The notes: generated by a model from the sequence alone, not told the origin. Positions 1 to 7,589 are shown, counted from the first letter of the stretch. The stretch is DNA of 64,000 bases from CALJIC01 sp039805565 (GCA_039805565.1 JBDLTZ010000124.1:1-64000); one strand, 5' to 3'. Numbers and translations: made by a program.

Positions 1-463
1 CCACCGGGAGGTAGCCGGCGTCGAGCAGCAGCGTGATCAGAGCGGCGTTGACGCGCTCCACGGTGCCGGTCCAGTCGTCGCGCAGGATCTTCTGCTTGCC
101 GTCCTCTACGATGCGGATGGCGGGCTTGCGCTGACCCTCGAGCACGCGGCCGTCGAGCCCCGAGAGGCCGACGGCATTGACGCCGAGGCGCTGGAGGCGC
201 TCGACGATCGTCTTGTTGACCTTACCGGCGGCCGCCATGAGGAAGATCTCGAGCGTCTGCCGGTCGGTGTAGCGGCTGGTGTAGCCCGAGGGCGAGGTGA
301 CGAAGCGCGGCGGGTGGCCGAGCTGCTCGGCGAGCAGGTTGGTCTCGTTGCTGCCGCCGTGGACCAGCACGAGGCGCCGCCCGGCCGCGCGCAGCTCGGC
401 GATGTCGGCGCAGAGGGCGTCGTAGTCCATGCCGGCGCCGCCGCCGACCTTGATGATGATCAT
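1..463 (-). CDS. lysZ: LysW-aminoadipate/acetylglutamate kinase, 3' end outside window
   Basis: Amino acid kinase of the ArgB/LysZ family. It would phosphorylate the LysW-bound (or acetyl-bound) acidic amino acid, the step between LysX and LysY. The start is the ATG at 463, giving MIIIKVGGGAGMDYDAL; the glycine-rich KVGGG nucleotide-binding segment is followed by LVLVHGGSNET, the family's substrate-side motif. About 154 residues are visible before the left edge cuts the gene. A weak AAGAGAG ribosome site precedes the ATG. Position in the LysW/LysX/LysY operon favours LysZ over ArgB, although bifunctional use in arginine synthesis cannot be excluded. The family is certain; the lysine-specific assignment rests on context. 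Confidence 0.88.
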   Translation of the reverse strand, partial: MIIIKVGGGAGMDYDALCADIAELRAAGRRLVLVHGGSNETNLLAEQLGHPPRFVTSPSGYTSRYTDRQTLEIFLMAAAGKVNKTIVERLQRLGVNAVGLSGLDGRVLEGQRKPAIRIVEDGKQKILRDDWTGTVERVNAALITLLLDAGYLPV

Positions 464-561
464 GGTGTTGTCTCTCTTGGGTGGCTGTGCCACTGGTTCA
501 TGGTGCCGTATGATGTGGAAAGGTTTTTTGCGAGGGGCTTCCCCTCGCGCTCCCCGCCGCT
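464..561. other. Spacer with a hairpin between mscS and lysZ
   Basis: An 8-bp perfect hairpin (GCGAGGGG, loop CTT, CCCCTCGC) lies at about 537-555, next to a run of six T on the plus strand. Read in the minus-strand direction of the operon the run is A, so this is not a canonical intrinsic terminator. Transcription probably continues into lysZ. Confidence 0.4.
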
Positions 562-1593
562 CTACTGCTTGCCGTCGCCGCCGCCGACCTGGCGCATAGC
601 CACGGGCACATCGAACTCGATGCCCTGCTCGCGGAAGCGGCGGTGGGCGCGCTTGAAAAACTCGTGGCGGATAAGGAACTGGTCGCCGAACTTCCGGCCG
701 CGCATCACCACCGAGAAGCCGACGCGCAGCTCGCCGAAGGTGTTGAAGCGCACCACGGGCTCGAACTCCGGCACGCCGCCCTCGACCTCGCGCATCACTT
801 CGCGGGCCACGTCGATCGCCACGCGCTCGACGTGCTCGAGGTCGCTGTCGTAGCAGACGGCCAGGTTCGCCACCACCGCGAGCTCGGTGCTGGGCAGGTT
901 GAAGTTCGTGATCACAGCCGAGGCGACGGTGCTGTTCGGCACGATGATCATGTTGCTGGACGGCCCCTGGATGGTGGTGTTGCGCCAGTTGATGTCGCGC
1001 ACCGTGCCCTCCTCGCCGCTCGCCAGCTTGACGTAGTCGCCGATGCGGATCTTGTTTGAGGCGATGATGTAGACGCCGGCGAAGATGTTCGCCAGCGTAT
1101 CCTGCAGGGCGAGGGCCACCGCAAGGCCGCCGACGCCCAGGGTGGTGAGCACCGGGGTGATCGGGATGCCGAACGCCTGCAGGATGACGAGCCCGCCTAT
1201 CGCGGCGATCACGATGCGCGTCAGGTTGGTGAAGATGGTGGTCGACGAGAGCACGCCGCCGCTCCGCCGGACGTAGAGCGATACGAGGTGCGCGGCGATC
1301 CTCATCACGACCCAGGTGAGGGAGACGATCAGATTGATGCGCAGGAAGTCGACGGCGAAGCGCTCGAAGCCTGGGTCGAGCGCGATGCTCTGGAGCGCCC
1401 AGAACGTCCCGGCGAGCACGAACCAGAGCACGACAGCGCCGCGCAGCCCGGTGGTGATGACATCGTCCCCCTCGGCGCGGGCGCGCGTGGCCAGGCGGCG
1501 CAGGCGCACGAGGATAATGCGCTCGAACACCAGCCCAGCGATAAGGCTACCGATGATGAGTGTGTACGGGACGATCAGATCTCTCCAGGTCAC
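562..1593 (-). CDS. MscS-family mechanosensitive channel
   Basis: 343 residues with three to four predicted membrane segments (about 7-25, 48-70, 85-107, 125-145). These precede the glycine/alanine-rich pore helix LTTLGVGGLAVALALQDTLANI and the MscS beta domain (IRIGDYVKLASGEEGTVRDINWRNTTIQ). This is the small MscS architecture, which releases solutes on membrane tension. The start is GTG at 1593 with GGAG six bases upstream. It lies between the homocitrate-synthase-like gene and lysZ in the same direction, so it is probably co-transcribed with lysine genes. No functional link to lysine is visible. An osmolyte or amino acid efflux role is possible but unproven. Confidence 0.9.
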   Translation of the reverse strand: MTWRDLIVPYTLIIGSLIAGLVFERIILVRLRRLATRARAEGDDVITTGLRGAVVLWFVLAGTFWALQSIALDPGFERFAVDFLRINLIVSLTWVVMRIAAHLVSLYVRRSGGVLSSTTIFTNLTRIVIAAIGGLVILQAFGIPITPVLTTLGVGGLAVALALQDTLANIFAGVYIIASNKIRIGDYVKLASGEEGTVRDINWRNTTIQGPSSNMIIVPNSTVASAVITNFNLPSTELAVVANLAVCYDSDLEHVERVAIDVAREVMREVEGGVPEFEPVVRFNTFGELRVGFSVVMRGRKFGDQFLIRHEFFKRAHRRFREQGIEFDVPVAMRQVGGGDGKQ

Positions 1594-1623
1594 GCGTCGC
1601 TCCTCACTCCTGCCTCAGCAGCC

Positions 1624-3147
1624 CTATTGTAGCGCGTCTGCGTAGAACAGGCGCATAATCTCCATCGCCTGGTGGTGGGTCAGCCCGCTGCGGCGGATGC
1701 TCTCGCAGCGGATGACGCGTGCCACGAGCTCGTCCACTGCGGCCTCGCCCAGCGGTCCGCTGAGGTCGACCTCGGCGGTCTCCTCAAGGTGTGCCACGCG
1801 CGCGCGGATCTCCGCGGGGGGGCGCAGGGCCAGGCCCTCGCGCTCGCGCCAGAAGCGGACGTTGCTCTTGCCGCAGCCGAAGCAGGCCAGCGCGGGCGTG
1901 CGGAGCGGCATGTCGTAGGGCGGCAGGGCTCCGGCGTAGGCGCTGTTGCCCTGGTCCACCGCCTCCTGGCCAGCGCGCCCCTCGGCGAGCGCGAGCTGGT
2001 AGAAGCGCCGGGTGGTGTCGGCGTGGACTCCCGAGCCGTCGAACTCGGTGTTGGCCGAGAACGGGCTGCGGTCGAAGACGAAGCCGATCCGCGCCAGCGT
2101 GCGGTAGAAGAAGGTGTCCATGTCGCGGTAGCGGTTGACGAACAGCTCGCCGCTGGTGAGGTGGCCGAGGCGCTCGCGCATCGCCTGGCGGATGGCCGCC
2201 ATCTTGCGCGGGTAGAGCAGGATGAGCCGGCGGTAGATCGCCTCGAGCAGCGAGGAGAGCCCGATTGTGCCGTTGCGCTCGCCGATGCCGAGGATCGAGA
2301 GGTCCGGCAGCATCGCCACACCCATGCGCATGCAGAGCAGCAGCGTGTCCACATACATGCGGTCGGCGTTGCCGGTGTCGTTGTGGATGTGGCACTCGAG
2401 GAAGCCGAAGGCGATGCCGACGCGCCGCAGCACCGCGATGCGCTCGCCGACGTCCTCGATAGTGGAGACGCCGACGGAGTCAGGGATGCCGATGCCGTCC
2501 ACCTCCAGACCGGCCTCCGTGAGACGCTGGTGGAGCCGGGCGTAGAAGGCCTCGAAGTCGTCCAGCGCGGTGCGGTAGGCGTCCTCGGTGCTGATGCGGA
2601 CGCAGCTGAAGCCCAGGGCGCGGGCGAGGGCGATCGAGTCGAAGGCCTTGTCAGCGATCTGGGCCACGGTGGCGCGGCCGGTGGCCTGCTTGATCTTGCT
2701 CGTGCCGATGTAGAGGTGGACGCGGCGGAAGCCCGCCTCGTGGGCGGCGCGGATGTCGTCGGCGACGCAGCGGGCGTGCGCGGCGAGCTCGACGGCCAGC
2801 CCGGCGGTGGCGGCGCGCTCGATCAGGCGGCGGTTGAGCGCCTGGCCCGGGCGGTTGGCGGGGTAGGCGGGCAGCTCCACCACGCCGATCCCGAGCGAGT
2901 CCACGAAGCGCATGGTCTCCCAGGCCTCCTCGGGGGTCAGGTGGAAGCCCTGAAGCGTGCCGTCGGGGCACTCGCCGACGGCCTGGAGCGACTCGCGGAT
3001 GCTGAAGACGCCGAAGCGCTGGGCGCGCAGGTAGTCGAACAGCGCGAAGAGCTCGGCGGCCTCGCGGTACTCGGGGTAGGCGGGGTTCTCGCCCGCGAGG
3101 AAGGCCGGGGCCAGCTCGCGGGGTGGGGTGGCGGTCAACGTGCTCAT
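1624..3147 (-). CDS. Homocitrate synthase-like DRE-TIM enzyme
   Basis: 507-residue member of the homocitrate/isopropylmalate synthase (HMGL-like) family, expected to condense acetyl-CoA with 2-oxoglutarate as the first step of the alpha-aminoadipate pathway. The metal-binding HxHND motif is clear (H253, H255 in LECHIHNDTGNA), and GERNGTIGLSSLLEA and SGVHADT match family motifs. The usual N-terminal LRDGEQ/LREGEQ motif appears only as SIRESLQ at 50-55. The protein is about 130 residues longer than bacterial homocitrate synthases such as that of Thermus. The extra length is in a C-terminal region with a CxxC (FGCGKSN). The ATG at 3147 lies 4 bases after the lysY stop, implying translational coupling. 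The substrate assignment is from operon context. Confidence 0.8.
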   Translation of the reverse strand: MSTLTATPPRELAPAFLAGENPAYPEYREAAELFALFDYLRAQRFGVFSIRESLQAVGECPDGTLQGFHLTPEEAWETMRFVDSLGIGVVELPAYPANRPGQALNRRLIERAATAGLAVELAAHARCVADDIRAAHEAGFRRVHLYIGTSKIKQATGRATVAQIADKAFDSIALARALGFSCVRISTEDAYRTALDDFEAFYARLHQRLTEAGLEVDGIGIPDSVGVSTIEDVGERIAVLRRVGIAFGFLECHIHNDTGNADRMYVDTLLLCMRMGVAMLPDLSILGIGERNGTIGLSSLLEAIYRRLILLYPRKMAAIRQAMRERLGHLTSGELFVNRYRDMDTFFYRTLARIGFVFDRSPFSANTEFDGSGVHADTTRRFYQLALAEGRAGQEAVDQGNSAYAGALPPYDMPLRTPALACFGCGKSNVRFWREREGLALRPPAEIRARVAHLEETAEVDLSGPLGEAAVDELVARVIRCESIRRSGLTHHQAMEIMRLFYADALQ

Positions 3148-3151
3148 AGTC

Positions 3152-4204
3152 TTAGATCGGGTGGAGCCCGGGGAACTCCAGCGCCGTGCTCTCCTCGAAG
3201 CCGCACATCAGGTTCATACACTGCACGGCGGTGCCGGCGGCGCCCTTCATCAGGTTGTCGATCGCGCAGATGCTGACGATCCGGCCGGTCTCTTCGTCGA
3301 GCGCGAAGCCGACGTCGGCGTAGTTGGTGCCGGCCAGGATCTTGGGCTCGGGGAGGCGGTAGGTCCCCTGCTTCTCGCGCACGATCCGCACGAACGGCTC
3401 CTGGCCGTAGGCGGCGCGGTAGGCGCGCCAGAGGTCCTTCTCGGCCACCGGGCGCGGCGCGAAGACGTGGGCCGTGGCGAGCGCGCCGCGCACGAGCTCG
3501 ACGCTGGTGATCGAGAGGTGGACGCGGCCGAGGCCGAGCCCCTGGACGATCTCGGCGGTGTGGCGGTGGCCCACCGGCGCGAACGAGCGCACCGCGCCGG
3601 AGCGCTCGGGGTGGTGCGAGGAGTCGGTGGCCTGGGCGCCGCCCTCGGAGGAGCCGACCTTCACCTCGACCACGACGTCGCGCGTGGGGTCTACCAGGCC
3701 GGCGCGCGCGAGCGGCAGCAGCGCCAGGTTGGATGCGGTGGCGTTGCAGCCGACGCCGCTGACGTAGCTGGCCGCGCGGATGGCCTCGCGCTCGAGCTCC
3801 GGCAGGCCGTAGACGAAGCGCTCGAGCCATGCGGGGGCGGGGTGCTCCTCGCCGTACCAGCGGCGGTAGGCGGCCGGGTCGCGCAGGCGGAAGTCGGCCG
3901 AGCAGTCCACGATCTTCGGCGCCAGCTGGGCGAAGTGCTCGATCTTGCCAGCCGCCTGGCCGTGCGGCAGCGCCAGGAAGAGCAGATCACACGGCTTGAG
4001 CTGGGACGCCGAGGTGTAGAGCAGTGGCGCGCCGTCTGCGCCGCGGGCCAGGCCGCGCAGGTTCGGGTGGGTTGACGTAACCGGCTTGCCGGCCAGACGC
4101 TCGGAGGTAACCTGGGCCACCTGGACGTGCGGGTGGAGGAGCAGCAGCCGCAGCAGTTCGCCGCCGACGTAGCCGCTGCCGCCGACTATGGAGACGCGAA
4201 GCAT
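3152..4204 (-). CDS. lysY: LysW-aminoadipyl-phosphate / N-acetyl-glutamyl-phosphate reductase
   Basis: 350-residue NADPH-dependent semialdehyde dehydrogenase of the ArgC/LysY family. It reduces the acyl phosphate made by LysZ while the substrate is still attached to LysW. The Rossmann motif VGGSGYVGGELLRLL is at 7-21, the LysY/ArgC-like STHPNLRG at 44-51, and the catalytic cysteine is C153 in VSGVGCNATASN. The length matches the family. The start is the ATG at 4202-4204 with GAGAG upstream. A 117-bp spacer full of heptad repeats separates it from lysX, and it is coupled downstream to the homocitrate-synthase-like gene. ArgC activity is the alternative or additional function. Confidence 0.9.
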   Translation of the reverse strand: MLRVSIVGGSGYVGGELLRLLLLHPHVQVAQVTSERLAGKPVTSTHPNLRGLARGADGAPLLYTSASQLKPCDLLFLALPHGQAAGKIEHFAQLAPKIVDCSADFRLRDPAAYRRWYGEEHPAPAWLERFVYGLPELEREAIRAASYVSGVGCNATASNLALLPLARAGLVDPTRDVVVEVKVGSSEGGAQATDSSHHPERSGAVRSFAPVGHRHTAEIVQGLGLGRVHLSITSVELVRGALATAHVFAPRPVAEKDLWRAYRAAYGQEPFVRIVREKQGTYRLPEPKILAGTNYADVGFALDEETGRIVSICAIDNLMKGAAGTAVQCMNLMCGFEESTALEFPGLHPI

Positions 4205-4221
4205 GGTTCTCTCACTCTTCG

Positions 4222-4311
4222 GGACGAAGGACGAAGGACGACGGACGACGGACCAAGGACCAAAGACCGAGGGCTGTCGGCATGGAGCGGTGGTCCTTGG
4301 TCTTTGGTCGC
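4222..4311. repeat. Heptad tandem repeat, inverted pair, lysX-lysY spacer
   Basis: Eight consecutive 7-mers from 4222 follow the pattern GGACGAA, GGACGAA, GGACGAC, GGACGAC, GGACCAA, GGACCAA, AGACCGA, GGGCTGT. After a short loop three complementary 7-mers follow (TGGTCCT, TGGTCTT, TGGTCGC at 4291-4311). The two halves could pair as a hairpin. The same unit family occurs inside hicDH at 6106-6177 and upstream of the leuC-type gene's stop at 9522-9576. Confidence 0.85.
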
Positions 4312-4321
4312 TGATCTCGGC

Positions 4322-5167
4322 CTAGCCGCGCACCGCCGCCAGGGTGTAGTCCACGATGCGCCCAGGGATGTTCACGCCGGTGGGCGTGATGCTGTTGCGG
4401 AACTCCATCGTGTAGTTGACCTCATTCACCAGCAGCTGGCCGTCGGCCGTCTCGAGGACATCGATCGCCACCACGCCGCCGCCCACCGCGTGCGCCGCGC
4501 CGACGCAGATATCTGCCAGGACCGGGGTGATCGGGCAGACCGAGGCCGCGCCGCCGCGGGCGGTGTTGGTGATCCAGTGCTCGCTTGTGCGGTAGATCGC
4601 GCCGATGCAGTCATCGCCCACGACGAAGGCGCGGATGTCGCGGCCACCGGGCTTCGGCACGTACTCCTGGATGTAGAAGATCGAGTGGTGGTAGGAGCCG
4701 AGGATCTCCTTGTGCTCGAGCAGCGCCTCGGCGGCCTCGCGGTCGTTGACCTTGGCGATCAGGCGGCCCCACGAGCCGATCGCCGGCTTGAGCACCACCG
4801 GGTAGCCGAGCTCCTCGATCGCCTGGAGCGCGGATGCCGGGGTGAAGGCCATGCGGGTGCGCGGAGTGGGCACGCCGTGCTTGATCAGCGCCTGGGTGGT
4901 CTTGAACTTGTCGCCGCAGACGTCAGCCACGGTGGCGGTGTTCACCGTGGGCACGCCGGCGTCGTTGAGCGCCTTGAGGGCGTACAGCGCGCGCGAGTGG
5001 TGGATGGAGCGCTCCAACACGACGTCGTACGGGTAGCGGCCCTCGTTCAGGTCGAAGATCACCTGGTCGTCGTCGATTTTGACATAGTCCACGCCGCGCT
5101 TGTCGAGCTCGGCGAAGATCAGCTTCTCCTCGACGCGGATGCGGGAGCAAAGGACGCCAATACGCAT
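4322..5167 (-). CDS. lysX: LysX, LysW-alpha-aminoadipate ligase (ATP-grasp)
   Basis: 281-residue RimK-type ATP-grasp enzyme. It joins the amino group of alpha-aminoadipate to the C-terminal glutamate of LysW, protecting it for the later steps. The N-terminal domain begins MRIGVLCSRIRVEEKLIFAEL. ATP-grasp landmarks are YPVVLKPAIGSWGRLIAKV (about 132-150), the PGGRDIRAFVVGDD segment, and the metal-binding end LLVNEVNYTMEFRNS. Length is normal for LysX. The gene lies directly downstream of lysW, which supports LysX over other RimK ligases. Start ATG at 5167; the ribosome site is weak. In Thermus-type systems a paralogous ligase, ArgX, uses glutamate; none is seen here. Confidence 0.93.
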   Translation of the reverse strand: MRIGVLCSRIRVEEKLIFAELDKRGVDYVKIDDDQVIFDLNEGRYPYDVVLERSIHHSRALYALKALNDAGVPTVNTATVADVCGDKFKTTQALIKHGVPTPRTRMAFTPASALQAIEELGYPVVLKPAIGSWGRLIAKVNDREAAEALLEHKEILGSYHHSIFYIQEYVPKPGGRDIRAFVVGDDCIGAIYRTSEHWITNTARGGAASVCPITPVLADICVGAAHAVGGGVVAIDVLETADGQLLVNEVNYTMEFRNSITPTGVNIPGRIVDYTLAAVRG

Positions 5168-5194
5168 ATCAATAGCTCACATTCTCTCTCAAGG

Positions 5195-5231
5195 GTGCGG
5201 GGAGGGTCTGAGCCTCCCCGCCTCCGAAGTG
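5195..5231. repeat. GC-rich hairpin between lysW and lysX
   Basis: GCGGGGAGG and CCTCCCCGC form a 9-bp stem around a short GTCTGAG loop, at about 5198-5222. There is no T run after it in either direction, so read-through is expected. The GGGAGG-type stem recalls other spacer elements in the window (21881, 48851). Confidence 0.4.
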
Positions 5232-5399
5232 CTACTCGCCCCAGTCCTCGCCCACCTCGGGCGCCAGAGTCAGCGTGAGCGGGTCGAGGCCGGCGACCTC
5301 GAGCTCGGCGGCGCAGTCGGGGCAGGTGACGATCTCGCCCTCGACGGTGTCGGCGGGCAGGGTGATCTGGGCTTCGCACTCGGGGCAGCTGGCGGTCAT
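5232..5399 (-). CDS. lysW: LysW amino-group carrier protein
   Basis: A 55-residue acidic protein below the size of most gene finders. Residues 5-8 (CPEC) and 26-29 (CPDC) form the LysW zinc site, and the protein ends EDWGE. This is the LysW C-terminal motif whose terminal glutamate gamma-carboxyl receives alpha-aminoadipate (or glutamate in arginine synthesis). The protein protects the amino group and presents the substrate to LysX, LysZ, LysY and later enzymes through its acidic surface. The start is the ATG at 5397-5399 with GGAG nine bases upstream. It lies immediately upstream of lysX in the same direction, the typical arrangement. Confidence 0.96.
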   Translation of the reverse strand: MTASCPECEAQITLPADTVEGEIVTCPDCAAELEVAGLDPLTLTLAPEVGEDWGE

Positions 5400-5418
5400 G
5401 GGTGATGTCTCCTGATTT

Positions 5419-5446
5419 CAGATTGCGGAGTGCAGATTGCGCCCGA
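5419..5446. repeat. Heptad repeat upstream of lysW
   Basis: Four 7-mers (CAGATTG, CGGAGTG, CAGATTG, CGCCCGA) lie in the spacer between hicDH and lysW. They are in the same 7-base register type as other spacer elements but use a different unit sequence. Confidence 0.55.
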
Positions 5447-5490
5447 TGCGCGCTCTGCGGACGGTGTATGAAGCTTCTCGCTGGGCGGCC

Positions 5491-5575
5491 GCCGGCGTCG
5501 GCGGTCTCGCGGCGAGATGTTTCGCTGCGCTCAACATGACAAGGGCCACAGTGCGGCCGGCGTTGGCGGTCTCGC
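5491..5575. repeat. Mosaic element flanked by a 20-bp direct repeat
   Basis: A 20-bp sequence (GCCGGCGTCGGCGGTCTCGC at 5491-5510) recurs with one change at 5556-5575, ending at the hicDH stop codon. Between the copies lies a segment containing GAGATGTTTCGCTGCGCTCA and then ACATGACA. On the minus strand this reads as the dispersed repeat that produces spurious 'MLSAAKHL' open frames in many genomes. It is consistent with insertion of a small repeat and duplication of the hicDH 3' end. Confidence 0.6.
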
Positions 5576-6717
5576 TACAGCGCGGCCACCACGGCGCGGG
5601 TGATCTCCTCGGTGCGTGCGTCTCCGCCGAGGTCGGGCGTGCGCGGGCCATCGGCGAGCACGTGCTGCGCGGCGGCGCGGATGCGCGCGGCCCACCCAGC
5701 GAGCTCCGCGGCGCCCGGGCGACGCTGGCCGGCGAGGTGCTCGAGCAGCATCGCGGCGCAGCCGATCGCGGCGAGCGGGTTGGCCACCCCCTTGCCGGCG
5801 ATGTCGGGCGCGGCGCCGTGGACCGGCTCGAACAGGCCGTGGGTCGGGCCGATGTTGGCCGACACCGCGAGCCCGAGGCCGCCACCCCAGGCGCACGCCA
5901 CGTCGGAGAGGATGTCGCCGAAGAGGTTGGTGGTGACGATCACGTCGAAGCGCTCGGGGCGCTGGACGAGCTGCAGCGCGCAGGTGTCCACCAGCATCTC
6001 CTCCACGACCACGTCGGGGTACTCGCGCGCCACGTCGAGCGCGGCGGCTCGGAACAGGCCGCACGTCTCGCGCAGCACGTTGGCCTTGTGCACGATCGTG
6101 ACTTTCGGACGAGGGGCCAAGGATGAAGGAGCGACGTTTGCCGCCGTGCTGTGTGGTCCTCCGTCTTTGGTCTTTACCCCCCGCGCCCGCGCCAGATCGA
6201 GGGCGGCGCGGACAATGCGCTCCGAGGCGCGCCGGGTGATGACGCGCTCGGTGATCGCGGTGTCGCCGCCGTCCTCGACGCGCTCGCGGCCGGCGTACAG
6301 CCCCTCGGTGTTCTCGCGCACCACCACGAGGTCGACGAAGTGCTGAGCGCTGAGTGCTGAGTGCTGAGCGAGGGACTCAGCACTCAGCACTCGGCCCTCA
6401 GCGCTGCTGGTGGGCCGGATGTTCGCGTACAGGTCCAGGGTGCGGCGCAGGGCCACGATCGGGCTGCGGTAGCCGGGGACAGGGTGGCTGGGCGAGGCGA
6501 CCGCGCCGAACAGCACAGCGTCGGCGGCCCGGGCCGCCGCCAGGGTCTCCTCCGGCAGGGCCGTGCCGTGGCGCTGGAAGCAGCCCCAGCCGGCCTCGGC
6601 CTCCGAGAAGGCCAGCGGCAGTCCTGTGGCGCGCAGCACATCGGCGGCGGCGGGGAGCACCTCGCGGCCGATGCCGTCGCCGGGGATGAGGAGGATGTTC
6701 AGGGTCTGGTCAGTCAC
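5575..6717 (-). CDS. Homoisocitrate dehydrogenase with two repeat-encoded insertions
   Basis: 380-residue isocitrate/isopropylmalate dehydrogenase-family enzyme, probably homoisocitrate dehydrogenase, which makes 2-oxoadipate. Family motifs are PGDGIGREVLPAA (13-25), VVRENTEGLYAGRE, HKANVLRETCGLF, the metal-binding VTTNLFGDILSDVA, and EPVHGAAPDIAGKGVANP. Thermus homoisocitrate dehydrogenase is about 334 residues. The excess lies in two places, residues about 104-126 and 181-204, and both are encoded exactly by heptad inverted repeats (6340-6408 and 6106-6177). Both fall at loops between conserved blocks, so the core looks intact. Isopropylmalate dehydrogenase (leuB) is the alternative; operon context favours lysine synthesis. 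Start ATG at 6717. Confidence 0.85.
   Translation of the reverse strand: MTDQTLNILLIPGDGIGREVLPAAADVLRATGLPLAFSEAEAGWGCFQRHGTALPEETLAAARAADAVLFGAVASPSHPVPGYRSPIVALRRTLDLYANIRPTSSAEGRVLSAESLAQHSALSAQHFVDLVVVRENTEGLYAGRERVEDGGDTAITERVITRRASERIVRAALDLARARGVKTKDGGPHSTAANVAPSSLAPRPKVTIVHKANVLRETCGLFRAAALDVAREYPDVVVEEMLVDTCALQLVQRPERFDVIVTTNLFGDILSDVACAWGGGLGLAVSANIGPTHGLFEPVHGAAPDIAGKGVANPLAAIGCAAMLLEHLAGQRRPGAAELAGWAARIRAAAQHVLADGPRTPDLGGDARTEEITRAVVAAL
6106..6177. repeat. Heptad inverted repeat inside hicDH (insertion 2)
   Basis: Left arm 7-mers GGACGAG, GGGCCAA, GGATGAA, GGAGCGA at 6107-6134. Right arm TGGTCCT, CCGTCTT, TGGTCTT at 6154-6174. The unit family matches the spacer element at 4222-4311. 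The length is 72 bases, a multiple of three, so the frame is kept. It encodes residues about 181-204 of hicDH. Confidence 0.85.
6340..6408. repeat. Heptad inverted repeat inside hicDH (insertion 1)
   Basis: Repeats of GCTGAGT/GCTGAGC at 6340-6368 are followed by AGGG and then complementary ACTCAGC/ACTCGGC units at 6375-6405, forming a long potential hairpin. The 69 bases add 23 codons (residues about 104-126, rich in SAESLAQHSALSAQH) without a stop or frameshift. Confidence 0.88.
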
Positions 6718-6775
6718 ACTCTTCTCTCACGATGACGCGTTGGCGCTGTCGCCATCGAAATGGCACAGCGTTCTC

Positions 6776-6803
6776 ATCACTCGGCACTCACCGCTCACGG
6801 CTC
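6776..6803. repeat. Heptad repeat forming the 3' end of the nucleotidyltransferase-like gene
   Basis: Units ATCACTC, GGCACTC, ACCGCTC, ACGGCTC. The stop codon (6788-6790) and the last few codons of the gene read from the minus strand lie inside these repeats, so the repeat supplies the C-terminus. Confidence 0.75.
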
Positions 6804-7570
6804 GCTATCTCGCACAGCTCGTCCGCCAGCGCCTCGAGCAGGTCGGTCACCGCGGGGTCGTCCGCGCGGCGCAGCGCGGTGTCCTCCCAGCGGCGGGCGT
6901 GGAGCGCCGGCTTTGTGGGACAGCGCTCGGCGTGCAGCAGCAGGCGCTTCTCGCCGGGGTGGTAGCGGCGATTGAGCGCGAACAGCATGTTGAAGTAGAC
7001 CATCTGCACGCTGTAGCGTCGGTGCTGCACGAACAGCAGGTCTCGCCGCGCCTGAGCCTTGCGGAGCTGTCTGAGGTAGGCGCGCAGCAGCTCCGGCATC
7101 GTCGTCAGGAGGCGGCTGCGGGTGGCCTCGGGGTAGGCGGCCAGGCGCCCACGCAGCGCTGCCAGCGCGCCCTCCGGGTCGTGCAGCGGCACCCCCTCGG
7201 CCACGTAGAAGAGCTGCGCCGTGGCGAAGCCCTCGTCGCCGAGGCCCTCGGAGTAGGCGCGCTCCACCAGCGCCCGCATGTCGCCGAGGTGTACGTAGAC
7301 CAGCTCGACGAGCCGGCCGTCGACGTAGAAGTGGTCCTCGAGGCCCCACTCCGTCACCTCGCGCGGCGACGTGCCCGCGTCGGCCACTTGGCCTAGGATG
7401 GCGTGCCGCTCGGCCGCAGGGGCCAGCGGCTCCTGCCAGTAGACGTGCAGGTCCACGTCGGATTGCTCGTCCGCCATCCCGGTGGCGAGCGACCCGCCGA
7501 GCGAGACGGCGACCACGCCGGGGATGGCGGCGACGGCGGCGGCGATGTGCGCTACGCTGGTATCGTCCAT
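6788..7570 (-). CDS. Nucleotidyltransferase-fold protein (DUF4037-like)
   Basis: 260 residues. Near the N-terminus is VSLGGSLATGMADEQSDVDLHVYW, a pattern typical of polymerase-beta-like nucleotidyltransferases (GGS followed by DxD), so the metal-binding aspartates appear present. The rest is helical and resembles the DUF4037 type, which includes aminoglycoside-nucleotidyltransferase-like proteins. The substrate is unknown. The start is ATG at 7568-7570 with GGAG eight bases upstream. A longer frame from 7624 begins inside heptad repeats and is rejected. It sits between hicDH and the small dehydratase subunit in the lysine operon. The C-terminal ASRER is repeat-encoded. No direct role in lysine synthesis is known to me. 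Confidence 0.78.
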   Translation of the reverse strand: MDDTSVAHIAAAVAAIPGVVAVSLGGSLATGMADEQSDVDLHVYWQEPLAPAAERHAILGQVADAGTSPREVTEWGLEDHFYVDGRLVELVYVHLGDMRALVERAYSEGLGDEGFATAQLFYVAEGVPLHDPEGALAALRGRLAAYPEATRSRLLTTMPELLRAYLRQLRKAQARRDLLFVQHRRYSVQMVYFNMLFALNRRYHPGEKRLLLHAERCPTKPALHARRWEDTALRRADDPAVTDLLEALADELCEIASRER

Positions 7571-7589
7571 TGCATGGCTCCGGCTGAAG

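Noticed and set aside
537..555. Intrinsic terminator between mscS and lysZ
   Set aside because: The run next to the hairpin is A, not T, in the direction of transcription.
1672..3276. 534-codon plus-strand open frame opposite the homocitrate-synthase-like gene
   Set aside because: Val/Ala/Glu/Arg-rich composition typical of antisense shadows in high-GC DNA, and the opposite strand encodes clear family motifs.
5437..6126. 229-codon plus-strand open frame, and a minus-strand frame containing a MLSAAKHL-like peptide
   Set aside because: Shadow of hicDH plus a dispersed repeat well known for creating spurious frames.
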